The notes under the pieces: generated by a model
What the model was told of the DNA's origin: nothing
Databases searched by the model: none
Seen by the model: only the letters and a program-made list of their open reading frames with translations
Part shown: one piece after another, positions 22,526 to 34,276 of the stretch
Position numbering within the stretch: position 1 is the stretch's first letter
Layout: every line of letters begins with the position of its first letter
Position numbers and translations under genes: made by a program
Origin: Psilocybe azurescens
Taxonomy: Eukaryota; Basidiomycota; Agaricomycetes; Agaricales; Agrocybaceae
DNA: 64,000 nucleotides
Direction: 5' to 3'
Assembly (NCBI GenBank): GCA_023853785.1
Contig: JAJIRX010000569.1
Coordinates: 62,001-126,000, forward strand

Positions 22526-23241
22526 TCAGAGACGCGCACGAATGCTCTTCAAGAGAACCTTCGCGTCATCGTCGTCAAGCTCCTCTCGTGCCTCAAATTC
22601 TTTTTGATGCATTTCTCGATGGGTTAGAGGAGCTTTGCCATCAACTACTCCGTTAGTTGATTCCACACCATGTCCAGGATAGCCAAACTTCGGCGCTGGT
22701 ATAACATGGTAGTGCACCTGAGAAGAGAATCAGCGACAGAAAGAGTAGAAACAAGGTTTTGCATGCTCACATGAGGAACTGCTTGTGCATATTCCTGGTT
22801 GCAGACAACATTTAACCCAGTGTTATCTAATGCTATTCAAAATCATTCAGTTTTTCCGCAGAATGGTTGGCCTCCAGCCTTGCCTCGTGCCCACCTTGCG
22901 TTAACGCGTGCGCAACTTTACAAACAGCTTCCCCACAGAAGATGCCAATTCAGAAGGTAGTTCCGACAGCCTTGATATATGAGCTTTAGGAATAACAAGA
23001 GTATGTCCCTTCCTTAGAGGCATGATATCTATTAGAAAAAAATGCCACGTTGATGTCAATATTTAGACCACGCGGCGCTGTATTGAAACCCACCAAGAAT
23101 TGCTATAACCTTGTCATTTTCGTAGACCTTCGAGGCAGGCAATTCACCCCTAATTATGCGGCAGAAGGCGCATTCGAGATCCTGTTTCCACGTTGAATGA
23201 GCTGGTCGGTCTTCATGAGCCTTAATAATAAAGGAAGTCAT
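22526..23241 (-). CDS. HIT-family nucleotide hydrolase/transferase (HINT type)
   Basis: HIT proteins hydrolyse nucleotide conjugates such as AMP-lysine or adenosine phosphoramidates, using the histidine triad. Exon 1 (start 23241) reads CAFCRIIRGELPASKVYEND, the usual HINT opening with a CxxC pair. Next is DIMPLRKGHTLVIPKAH, then NTGLNVVCNQEYAQAVPH joined across an intron to VHYHVIPAPKFGY. The triad motif HVHYHV is therefore split by an intron after its first His. The C-terminal tail (HREMHQKEFEAREELDDDDA) is longer and more charged than in the smallest HINT proteins. One G is apparently missing at a C-run (22931-22934 on the plus strand), before CKVAHALTQ. The exact cellular substrate is unknown. 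Confidence 0.88.
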
Positions 23242-23460
23242 GTAGATTCTGGAGAGGTTTCGCGGAGGGACCTTGTTCGCGCGACTTCAAGTCATCGTGC
23301 CATGAGGAAGACCTATACGACGGCAATTACCGCATCGGTGTCTCTTACGTACGTACTAAGCATAAGAGGCTCTAAGGCGTCATCTCCGAAACCAAACCAC
23401 AAGTTGGACTTTGGTCGGGCAGTTACAAAATGTTGAAATTTGTTACATTGAATCATTAAA

Positions 23461-24684
23461 TTATCGATTAAATATCAAGCTACTTAAAATACCCACTGCG
23501 AAGGCTCCAGCGCCGACAGCTGCCACCTCCAGTTGTCGTCGAGACAGTGGTAAGAATTCAAGGCTAACAAACGGACTTGTCTCTTCTTCTATTTCTGTCT
23601 CTGCTCGAACTTCCTGAGCAGGTTCTGGGATGACCGGTGCATTTCTCGAGATGTCATCCTTCAGTGACCCAATTAAATTCACCTGGTGTTCGATTTGCTG
23701 AGCAATCGACAACATAGTAGCGTCCAGCTTGATCCCGTTCTCCTCGCTAAGCTCCTCAATCTTTCGTTCGAATGTCTGTGCCAGACGTCGTCGTTTCCAA
23801 GGTTCAACAACCACGATAGCCATGATGAACACCAGCATATTAAGGCCCAGCGCAGCGAGCGAGCCGTATGTCGACGCACTGCGAATTTTATCCGACCACA
23901 CCTGCTCCTCGTGATAGCGAGCAAGAATCGTGCGCAACAGTTTGCTGAACTCCCGATCCAACAGCTTCTTCTGTTTCCTCCACTGCTGCTTTGGCACGCG
24001 CCTCTTCTTGCTCGTACAGGTGGTCCTGCCGCACAAGTGTGGTGAAGCGACCAACATCGCTATCCATCCAAGATGATTTCCTCTGCAGTAGATCGTTTAC
24101 TTCACGCTGAGAATTTGACCTTTGAACAACCGCTTCTTCATAAGCCACCTTTGCCTTTCGAGCAGCCTGCCTAGCTACATTTATTCGCTCCTCTGCATGC
24201 GCAGTGCCCATTTCAGTCGAATGCCTGAATTTGAATATAGAAGGTCACTTCTTACCTTGCTCAACAACACCCCGTTTCAAAGCCTCGATCTCCTCATAGC
24301 CCGTTACACTGTTCAGCTGCGAACCAAGCTGAGAAAAAGTGGTTTTCGTGTGTGCGGTGAAGTCGTCCGCTCGGTTACGGAGAGCAATCATAGCTTGCTC
24401 CGACCATTCCCGAACGCGTTTTTAACCAGTTGCAAGTCGTACGCTGTCAAGGGTTCACGAGAATCTGTTCTAGAGTCTGAGGTAGTAGCCTTGGCGTTCG
24501 TTGGGACTTGCAACGGGGTTTGTGCTTTCAGAATTTCCTCCGAAACAGACTGAGCAGGTTCGGCGATGCGAGACTCCCAAGGCACATCCTGTTTTTGCAG
24601 ATGATCTTTTATCGGTCTTTGTACATTCCGAAGAGCAGAAGATGTGGAGAATGGGCGTTGCAATGAGAAGGATGACCTCAACAT
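23461..24684 (-). CDS. SHE9: Mitochondrial inner membrane protein SHE9/MDM33
   Basis: SHE9/MDM33 is a fungal inner-membrane protein that shapes mitochondria and affects inner-membrane fission. The start at 24684 gives MLRSSFSLQRPFSTSSALRN, a classic basic, Ser/Arg mitochondrial presequence. A long helical coiled-coil middle follows (ARQAARKAKVAYEEAVVQR, NDLLQRKSSWMDSDVGRFT, ARAKAAVEETEEA). Then comes a membrane segment (LAALGLNMLVFIMAIVVVEP) followed by WKRRRLAQTFERKIEEL, and a second C-terminal hydrophobic stretch (VGAGAFAVGILSSLIF). This order fits the family. Two one-base breaks occur: an A-run in sense (plus-strand T-run 24419-24423) before REWSEQAMIALRN, and one extra base near 23958 before REFSKLLRTILARY. 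An earlier in-frame Met at 24807 exists, but a good GT donor lies just inside it, so I prefer 24684. Confidence 0.85.
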
Positions 24685-24973
24685 AGCAAAAGTGGTAACA
24701 CGAGCAAATTGAAGTTGTGGGAATTTCCGGAACGCGAGCTCGTACTTACGCATTCGCGAAAGCATAATCGCAAGCCGAAAGCCGATACAGTGCGGTTTCT
24801 GCAACAAAGAATCGTAGAAGAAATTTATTCAAGTACTATAGAATTGTATTGAATGTATATAATGCTGCAGTCGTCATAACACAACAATTCCCGAGATAGA
24901 AGATAAGAAACATCATTACGGGGAGGAAAGGGACATTACAAAGCGTGTAAAAATCTAATGAGGTCTAAACAGA

Positions 24974-27322
24974 TTAACTCCAGACATCCAACATGAGCCT
25001 TGATCTCTCTTTCAGTAGTTTAATCTCAGCGACACCCTCAACTGCTCCAGATCCACCCTTAGCTTCGCCCAAAATTCTGGCCAATACCTCCTCGACCTGC
25101 TTGCTCATGCTCTTGGCCTCACCGCAAATGTACACGTAGCCCTTGCCGTTGAGAATAGCATCCGCGATATGCTCCCTGTCTTCCCAAATAAGATCCTGAA
25201 CGTAAATCTTGCTTCCATCAGGCTTGTAGTTCTCTCGGGAGAAGGCGCAGTGGAGTTTGAATTTGCCTTTGAGTTCTTCCTGGTATTGCGGCCATTCGTC
25301 CTTGTACAAGAAATCTTCATCTGATCGGCGGCAACCATAGAACAGGGAGATACGACCCCAATCGTTGAGTGATTCTGGTCCATTCTTCTCGACAGAGCGA
25401 CGGGCGAGGGCGACACGTTCTTGTACGAAACCACGGAATGGGGCAACGCCCTGAGCGAATAACCATCAGCTGTGACACGAAATGAGTAACAGGAGACTTA
25501 CAGTTCCAGGACCGATCATGATGACAGGGCTCTTCGGGTTTGTGGGAAGCCTGAATGTCGAGCGCCTAACATGGATGGGAGCCTTGAAGTGTGACTCCGT
25601 CTTGTATGAGCCACGAGGTCCAGCGATAAGATATTCCGGAACGCCAACACGTTGTTCGCCGCTCTGAGTAATAAAAGGAACGGGCTCCTTGTTGATGGCA
25701 TGCTTGAGGTTGAGCAAGAAGTTGGATCCAACACCGTAAACCCATTTGCGAGGAATTGGGTCTGTTGGCACGTTCTCGTATTTGAGGACAACAACAGTAG
25801 CGTGAATGGTATTCGGGTGGACTTTGGGACTCGACGAGATAGAATAGTACCGGGGTTGAAGACGGGGAATAGCGGAAACAATGATGTCGAATGGTATAGG
25901 CCACTTGGTGGTGTTTCCGGGAGTGGGTGCAACGGTGATATCGTTACCGGTGGCTACTTGGAGAATTTCGCCCAACTTAAGACATCCATTGGCAACAACG
26001 TTGTGGTATTCTTCCTTGTTGGTATTGAGGTTCTTCAAAAGGCTTCAGCTTCGGGAGTAGGCGCGAATTTGGACAACGTCCCGAGGATTTGACGGCCCGC
26101 GACGGCGCTGATATCGATATAATGACGAAGAACGGCTGCATATGTAGTTGGAACAGGGAAAGGCACTTTGGCGAGAGCAGGATCGAGAGACTCAATGCTG
26201 ATGACGGCGTCGCGCTTTTCGGTCAAGCCCAAAACACAGAGGAGACGCTCCACTTCGACATCCGGGTTCAAGGGCCACAGACCGACGTGGTCACCATGTT
26301 GATAAGTTATACCGGAACCTTCAATGTTGAATTCCACATGTACGCAGTTCCTGTCAACTACCGACTGGAAAAGTTCCCGGGCGACAGTGATAGGAGCCGC
26401 GAGAGGGTTCTTGGCGTCATGGATTCCCTTAGTCTTTGTGAGAGCACGGGCCGAATATTCACCTGCAATTGCCACATTAGAGGGTGGTCCTGACATAGAA
26501 TAAAAGAAGCAACTTACCGAGATAAACTTTTTCAGGTGGATGAGACTCAAGTTCCGATACGACGAAGTCAGCTGAATCTCCACCCTGGCCCTCTTCAACA
26601 CCCATGGCAGCGGCGAGAAGCGTCCCACATGCCATCCTTCCATTCAAGATAGTCTTCTTCCATGCTCTTGTCGTCGTCACCCTCGCCTCTCTCGCCAACA
26701 CGCACGGCACCCATCTTGGCGAGTTGAGCGTCGACAGTTCGGCCAATAAGGTTATAGTGCTCGTAAGTTTTGTTGCCGAGACCGAAGACAACATATTTGA
26801 GACCTGAAAGTTTGCGTTCTCCGTTGCTAAATTCGAAAGAATCGTCTTGCAAGTTCTGCAAAAGCTGAACAGCATTGTCCGTAGGTTCACCTTCACCATA
26901 CGTGGCGACGACAAAGAAAGCGATGGAGTCTTCCGGTAGCTGGTCGAGTTTCTCAAAATCATATTCCTCTGGGTCGCACACAAGGGATGCTAAGCCAAAC
27001 TTCTGCTTGGCTTCCTTCGCAAGACGAATAGCGTACTCTTCCGCAGTACCCGTCTGCGAACCGTAGAAGATGACAATGCGCTTTTTCTGCAGAGTGGGCG
27101 TTAAAACCCGGACATGTGACAGCAAACTTTGAATGGACTTACACCCTGCTTCATCTTCGCAATGAAATCACGAGGGTTGGCAGAGCCATTGGCGGGCTTG
27201 GTGGTGGATACTGGGGCGACCTTTGGTTTAGACGCAGCGAAAAGCTGGTCACGGAATATATAGAGGGCAGCTAGAACAACGCCCAATCCCAAGACGAAGA
27301 CGTCTGAGGAGGATGAGGCCAT
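24974..27322 (-). CDS. CPR: NADPH-cytochrome P450 reductase
   Basis: CPR passes electrons from NADPH through FAD and FMN to microsomal P450s on the ER membrane. The N-terminal anchor is VFVLGLGVVLAALYIF (residues about 7-22). The FMN domain has FYGSQTGTAEEYA, ATYGEGEPTDNA and GLGNKTYEHYN. The FAD/NADPH part has PRYYSISSSP, GPGTGVAPFRGF (split by an intron), LFYGCRRSDEDFLY, YICGEAKSM and the terminal Trp in LMLDVWS. Length is normal (about 730 residues) with few introns. Two one-base breaks interrupt the frame: one extra base near 26617-26619, before LAAAMGVEEG, and one missing T in sense at plus-strand A-run 26037-26040, before LKNLNTNKEEY. Since CPR is broadly required, these favour sequence error. 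Start 27322 (MASSSSDVF) sits directly before the anchor. The P450 at the right edge could use this reductase. Confidence 0.93.
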
Positions 27323-28334
27323 TGAGACCACAGCTAGAGGATGTAAAGCTGAAGAGAAGGTGGTACGATTAGGATCGGTCATTAGAGAGAAATTAAGTGG
27401 GGAGGGAATACCTAAAGGTGAAACCGACTAGCTTGCTTTATACAAGTCTAGGTGGCAGAGTATAACCTTGACGGACTATGTGAAGGAAAGAGAGGTAGAA
27501 GGGTGATGATGGTAATAGAGAAGTTGGACGTGGCTACTCGGAACCCAACCGGGCTCGGCTCCCTCTTTTCACTTACCGCCAGATGTTTGGCCCCCGAGAA
27601 ATTCGCTACTCTTCCGACTCTGAAAGACCGAGGTATTCATCATCTTCCCAGCCTAGAATATCTTTGTAATCCCAATTACTTCACCGTATTCAACCCACTG
27701 GACACCACAATTTATTCTTTGGTTGTCCATGTAAACGGTCTGGCATGGCGAGTGCCAAATTCTGTACATTCCCAGTTGCAAATAATGCCACAACGGCAGA
27801 AACCATCTCAGAGTCTGAATCTAGCTCTATTCTATCATTATTCTAGAACGTACATAAGCATATAGCATTCCAGAGTAAAGCTGTAACCCCAATAAAGCAA
27901 TGAGCAGTGTGATTTCATTGTTGTGTGAACCTGAGTAGAAAGCTGAAACGCAGAGAAACACAAAATGGTACGAGCTATGTTCGTGCAAATATCACCTGCT
28001 CTTCCCTTGAATTTTTCGCACCATACATAATCAATTAAGAGTAGTATTGCCAGGAATTGATGCATCGTCCATGGCCGTCGGAATAGTACGCCCCCCACCG
28101 CCATTAAAGGACGGATGTCGAATGATTGACATTAGCATCCATTAGTATCATTCGAAAGTCAATCGTCATTCAACAAGTTTTCGTACGGACGATACGGGCA
28201 AAAATTTGTGCTGACAATAAGCGGCTGACTCTAATCACCGTTATCTGATATGTGTACACACGCCGGAGAGAGACGCTCAGGGCATCAAAAAGGTACTGAG
28301 GAGTCCCAAAGACCTTACTCGGGCTCGCTTAGCA
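27323..28334. other. Intergenic region
   Basis: About 1 kb between the CPR start and the SET-protein stop. Frames are short and overlapping. It must hold the CPR promoter. No other feature is supported. Confidence 0.4.
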
Positions 28335-29670
28335 TTATGGCCCGCTGACCTCGAGTTTATCCCTGGTACCCCATGCATTATGCGACTGTGGTCGATCTCC
28401 GGCCATGATCAGCGTTTGCACTTGTGGGGTGTCCGCCCCAATCTCATAGGTAAACCACTCCGCAGCTTTGAGTGCCCACGCTCGCGTCGCACTCACACTG
28501 AAAATATGTCAGTGATCCTGTCCAATTCCGCGACACATTTGCGTGAGATTACGACCACACTCACTCCGAATGCGATGCTGCTACCCAAGCTGCATCCGCT
28601 GCCAACTGGCCACGCTCGCTCCAGTAGCCTTCTTCATCTTCGATTCCCCAAATCTTTCGTATGTAATTGATTGCTTCAATACCGTCGATGTCCTTGCTTC
28701 CCCACGTTGCGAACTTCCGATAAAGCGAAGATATTTCAGACAGTCTTCTATCTGAAGCTTTTGATAAACCGTCTGGGAGAGAGCAGACGTCACAGGTACA
28801 ATGAAACCCGTACTGCTGAGTAAGATAGGCTCTGTTTATTTCGGGATAAGCTTCCTGAGCTATAATTAAGGGCTTAGACGGACCTTCTTTCTTGCCTGGG
28901 CCTTTTGTGTCAGTATAAGTTGTCAATAATTCCTATATAACACCTATGTATCAGTGTATGATCATTGAAAAAACATGATGGATGTTGACCTGTCCTTTCT
29001 TCACGTCTTTCAGCGCATGCACGAAGAGACCCTCTTGTTCATTTCTCCAACTGTAGACAACATTGAACGCACTAGAGCAGCCATGGTTTAGACGTGCCAT
29101 ATTCGGGAAGATGCCCACAGTATCTTTGCCAGCAGATACCGCGTTAGTCTCGAAGATTGCCAGAGCAAGTCGGTCTACATGTTCTGTGGGGTCCAAATCC
29201 TCTGGAAAATGAACGTATGATAGATTGAAAAATGCTTCCTTCTTCACTGGCGATAAATTTTGTAGCCTCTCCGCTATTAAGGCAGCTGGTGACGATTGAA
29301 CTGGTAGGAAGAAAGTTTTCAGCTATTTGTCGAGTACATGGCTCTCTGGATAATGAACTAACCGTGTAGAGGGACCGTAAAAGAGACTTCTCACGAAGAA
29401 CGAGCTCTCCTTGCTGTTCATTGTCTTCGTTAAATCATAACACGTTCTGTATTGCAGAAACCGTACTTTGATGTCGCGCGCCGCTAACACGCCCTTCCCT
29501 TTACCGGGAATATCTACAACATTGAAAATTGGGCCTTCCTGTATATCAACGCCGTTTCCAGCTTTCCTAACCTTCAAAGAAGTAAGGACCCAGGTCTGTC
29601 GATAATAAACAACGGACGCGAGCGTCGCCAACAAGCCAAACATGAAGAGCTTGATCATCGTCAAATTCAT
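28335..29670 (-). CDS. SET-domain protein with N-terminal membrane segment
   Basis: SET domains transfer methyl groups from SAM to protein lysines. Starting at 29670 the protein opens MNLTMIKLFMFGLLATLASV, a hydrophobic segment that could be a signal anchor. Then comes FNVVDIPGKGKGVLAARDIK, the SET opening, joined across an intron to QGELVLREKSLL. IFPNMARLNHGCSSAFNVVY matches the NHxCxPN-type core in a variant form. FHCTCDVCSLPD is the Cys-rich post-SET element. After an intron beginning at GTGAGTG the tail runs to PQSHNAWGTRDKLEVSGP at TAA 28335-28337. Such divergent SET proteins are common in mushroom genomes; their targets are unknown. The open frame continues upstream to about 29860, so the true start could lie further 5'. 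Confidence 0.75.
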
Positions 29671-32600
29671 AAGAAATATGCGAGGGGTAACTTGAGCTTG
29701 TACCTTCCAATGGCCCTTGGACGAAGTAGAATTTTGGAGTTTTGACTCTTCAAGTTCTTCGCCTTCCCTCCATTCTTTCCTCCACCACGCCGTTGTACAG
29801 AGGGCATTTGCACCTCCTGAGTCCTGGTAGGTCGGTATCCACGCGAATGAATAAGAGTTTTTCAAAAGCTCTGAGGCAAGTATCAGGCAGCCAGGAGGTA
29901 ACCGTATATAGTATAGGATATGTTTAAACCGGTTTGTCGTCCCAGCGGAGAGCTTGGATGTATGGCAAGAAACTTGAAATCATCCTGAATGTCCTGGTCC
30001 AAGCCAACAAGCCTAGCACATGGCCGCGACGTGGGAAATATCATAACTATTTTGGCCTTTGACAATTTAGAGACTCATTGGCATTCTTGAGGCACCTGAG
30101 GGTATTTTCGCGCTGCAATATTGGATCAGAGTTGATTGTCCCATCGTGGTTTTGCAGACATGTAATTAGGAACGATTCGATTGCTATTTGAAGGCAAAAG
30201 CAATGAAAAGGGTTGTTGGTGCACGAAAACAATATTTTGGTATTTTGGCGCTGGTCAACGAAGGAAAACAAAGGCAAGCGGTCGCGATCAAAGACTTGTC
30301 AAAGGAACGCTTGAAGCTTGTCTTAACGCGTCTTTCACGCGTCTGAATTCTGACCTCGCATCTAACTTCCCAAGCAATCTTTTTTTTTTTTTTTGAATCA
30401 GCTTATTAACGTGCAAGAAGCAGTCAGAGTGCTAAGACGGCTGCAAGAAGCACCGCGCTACGCTAGAGTATCTACTGCTTCTCGGTTCTCCGAATGTGGC
30501 GGACTTGTGTATCTAAATGTCCATGTGCGTGTATAAGGCAATATAAGACTATGGCTTATAGCAAGCCGAAGGTGTCATAGGCACTACGCCAACTTGCAAT
30601 CATTTTGTAAGAGGAATCTTGTGAATGCCCTATTCCAACCTTTGCTTGTCGTGTCATCAAAAACCCGCTTGAAGAAGACGAACTCAAGAGTCAAGAGCAG
30701 GGACGTTAGAGAGCGACATAGCTACAGAAGATATTGACGAAGCCATTCTGATTCCTTCCTGCTTACAAAGTCTCAGAAAAACAAGGATGGAATATGATTC
30801 ACCAAGCTCTGGGATCTTGGACTTGGACTACCGGAGACAGGGCAATCGCGCATAACTCTCCTCTCTAAATTAGCTGGCCCGGATTGTATACGTGCCACAG
30901 CGTCGACTCCAGACAGTTTGGGTTTTTTTGGTTCACATTTTGCATCCAGCAGGCTATAGCCCATGACGGATGTTACAGCGCATATGTGTATCTATACCAC
31001 CGCCAGATCCACCCTTGGCTGCGTCTGGCTCCTTGGTGCCCCAGTGAAGACCCCCACTGGTCAAGCTCTTCCTAAGGCTGTTCACCAGACCGCCTTCTGC
31101 CTCCAGATTCCTTGGTTGATGATAAGATGTCTCGACGGTTTGGGTATCTGTGTCATCACAACCACTGAGAAATAGTAGGTCTCATTATCTATGATTCACT
31201 TTGGATGAAGCTCATGGTCAGAATAAGCGACATAAAGTCAATCAGATATACCCCTCTTTCCAAAGCCCTGTTTTGAGCAGATTTTGTGGGTATCAGATTG
31301 AATGAATATATCAAATTCATCAATATTTCTGGTAATCGTATAATCCGCTCAACAAGCGCTGCTCCAGTATTCATGGTCGGCTTTCAGTATATCCCTCAAC
31401 CAGAATACGCAATCGGATATGTTCTTATCTGGCACTTCGTTGAAAATTCTTCTACCGTACTCCGGCCAACCATCCCATTACCCCATGAAGTGCGTAGTTC
31501 TTCTTCTTGGCCCAGCTTCTGCTATATATTGATGCCAAAACAGTTCTATCTATGGGGCACTCACATTATAACTTTCCATTGTAATTCCTTGTGTACGTGG
31601 TCTATACCGCCGCTCAAGTCGATTGTTCCAAATTTTAAAATCGACATACCGGCAAGTGCTCCTATATGACGAGTACCCTATTGCATTGGAACAACGGTGC
31701 GCGCTTCGAAGCCAAAAATGGGTTGCTTCACCCGCAAACCGCCTGGATTCCAGAAAATACCAGCCCGCGATGTCTCATTGCTGAAAGCATCTGCGACACC
31801 CACTGGCACGAAAACCATTCAGTACGCAATATACCGAATCGACAGATCTCGGATCAACAGAAATTCAACCCCTTCCACAAACACTGGTGTCGATGATCAC
31901 GATTTACCTGGACCCCTACACGTGGTAGAAGTACACCAGTTAGAATTCAAACAGGACTTCTATTTGGCCCTGTTCTGCTCCACCATAGAAGTCCTACGAG
32001 AATATATTTCTGATACTTGAATGCAGCGGAGGTATTGTTCTGGCAATGATGCCTGTGTCCGAACAGGAAAGTGCGGTGGAGACTTGGAGAGCTGAATTGT
32101 GTTGCCTCTCAATTGGCAGCCTTGATACTATTGGTAGCTTGCAATTTAGTCCAGCAACGGAAAGAGGATGTACTGTGGGGGTCATAACGACTGGCCAAGA
32201 GGTTCGAGTTTTTGACTATGTATTTAATAAATCGCTGAAATAGATAAATGCACAAATACCAGACGGCTTGGTTATTTCGGTATTTCGGTCACCACACCCG
32301 TGATTTACCACAGATTTTCTCTTTGGCCGTCGTGAGCATGACATGTTCCAACCACACTCTCAACTTTTCAAGACATCAACGTTTCTAGCAATCTTATATC
32401 TGCACACCGATTTCAACGACTAAATCAAATCAAGCCGCCGTAAATGGTTTGATTGACGCGCGTCTCGTCTCCACAAATACCGCTGATCATGACAGTAATC
32501 TTTACCAATGGGGGCAATTATATCATAACCTTTCAATATCTTTCATGTCAATATTTACCCAACGGTTTAGGCCTCGCCTGAAATCGGGTGGTCCCGTTGT

Positions 32601-33363
32601 CTTTGGATATGAACACTTGTTATATCGACACGACTCGGAACTCTATTAAAATTACGTCGGACTGAGAATCGGGGATTCGACAAAAATTTGATGAATTGCA
32701 GCTAGACTGGCTTGATTCCAGAAGACGACAGCCCGCAGTGAGGACGTTAATTGCCCACTCTCGATGCGCCGTGTAGCGGCTCAACGGCTCTTCGACTCCC
32801 CGAATACAACAATACCTGGGATTGCCAGTGTCCAGCATTACGACATTCGCCCCTTTTCCATTCGCCCCTTTTCAATACTGTGTAGCGCAGATATTGGCCC
32901 CACGTAAATTCGGAACCATAATTTATCGAGTGTTGAAGCACTTCCTCATAGACATGCCACCAGGATATGGTGGTCACGAAATTCTTCTGATTGACATGTC
33001 GTTTTTGGTGACTATTCCCAGAGCAAGACAGCGTGAAGTAAAGAACCAGAGTTCAGGAATAATGTTGCCTCTTTATATCCAGAACCTCAAATTCAAATGT
33101 GTGTAGTGATGGAGAGAGAATGCGATTTCGACCTGGAAAATAGAAGTTGAAGTCTTCGATTATATATCTTTGTCTTACAAGAAATTACGATCCTTGCGAT
33201 TTGAGGAGTGGCAGGGCGGATAGATAACCAAATCATGTAATTGATGGGAAAGTCCCTATCTACTTCTCGTAGGAAGTTGCCCCAGGATCATAACCCAAAA
33301 ACGCGGAGCGACGTTAATGTAGCATTGTGATAGATGCCGGTATTGCATTTCTTCAATCGATAC
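29671..33363. other. Gene-poor region with unresolved coding-like pieces
   Basis: No full gene is resolved in 3.7 kb. A minus-strand piece at about 31,678-31,900 reads FVEGVEFLLIRDLSIR and, after a possible 54-base intron, NETSRAGIFWNPGGLR and KQPIFGFEARTVVP. This looks like protein sequence, but I do not recognise it and could not extend it. A run of 15 T lies at 30380-30394. No transposon protein was recognised. Confidence 0.35.
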
Positions 33364-34276
33364 CTAAGGATGTCTGGACTCAAGTTTCCCGGCTAGCATG
33401 AGAGCAAAAGTCAAGGTTACCAGTGCTGTTAAAACAACAGCGATGAAACCGGTTGCGATACGGGCAGCAGGGAAATAACCTTTGTCAAGGCACTTTGTAC
33501 TGTGAAATATCTCGTGACTCCTGCAGATGACACTTAGTTATTGAACAATGGATCAGGAGGTTTCCAGAATATACCAATGAATAGAACCAGAAGCCCAACG
33601 AGAACTGTTGATGCTCCAAGGGGACGGATGTAGACGCGCAGTAGGTGTGTTGACCCCTGAGTAGCTGAAGCGGATGCGACCGAGAATAGCTGAACCAAAG
33701 CTAAAAAAACAAAGATGTAGGTCAGTCTCCACGCAAACACAAGGACTGAACGATCGATAAAACTTACCAACGCCAGAGGAGGCAATCGCCAAGCTTGTAC
33801 GCATATATGCGAGAAATGTGCGTTCAGAGGCCAAGTGGTCACGAGCCACACTTCCTGAGTTCTCCAGACGTAAAGATATGCCCTCTGGTAGAGTGAACCG
33901 CGACTTCGATTGAGATGGAGAGACCGCGAGAGAGTCTAATGGACCCTGGCATGTTTCGCTATCGTTGTCGAGGGTGGTATATGAGGGTGTATGAGCGGAT
34001 AAATACCGATCCGGGCTCTTGTTTTCTGGCTAGAGAGTCCATAAGCGTTCTCCTCGTCGCTGTCCCTCTCAGAAGTTTTGCGATGTTCGGAGTGTCGAAT
34101 CCGCTGCTGAGAAATTTGGGACGAAGGCGACCTATTATAGCTGCGTAAATATGACGAGCCTGCTTCACACCCAGCATCCGAACTAAGCAGAGGGTACTCT
34201 CGCTAGTGGGTTGACCCACCCCAATGGCCCCACCATCCAACTTGAACTCGTAGTCGAAGTCTGAGGTTGTTTGCAT
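33364..34276 (-). CDS. DUF202-domain membrane protein
   Basis: DUF202 proteins (YidH-like) are small membrane proteins, in fungi related to the membrane part of vacuolar transporter chaperones; their activity is unknown. The core reads SVARDHLASERTFLAYMRTS, the family hallmark, then LAIASSGVALVQLFSV (TM1), GASTVLVGLLVLFIG (TM2) joined over an intron to VTRYFTVQSALTK, and AARIATGFIAVVLTALVTLT (TM3), ending GKLESRHP at TAG 33364-33366. The exon before the core encodes a Ser/Pro-rich leader (PENKSPDRYLSAHTPSYTT). The first exon is uncertain; MQTTSDFDYEFKLDGG from 34276 is a candidate. One base is apparently lost near plus-strand 33481-33483, between TVQSALTK and GYFPAAR. Confidence 0.75.

Noticed and set aside
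30380..30394. Run of 15 T as the tail of a retroposed element
   Set aside because: No target-site repeats or adjacent element sequence seen. An isolated homopolymer is not evidence of retroposition.
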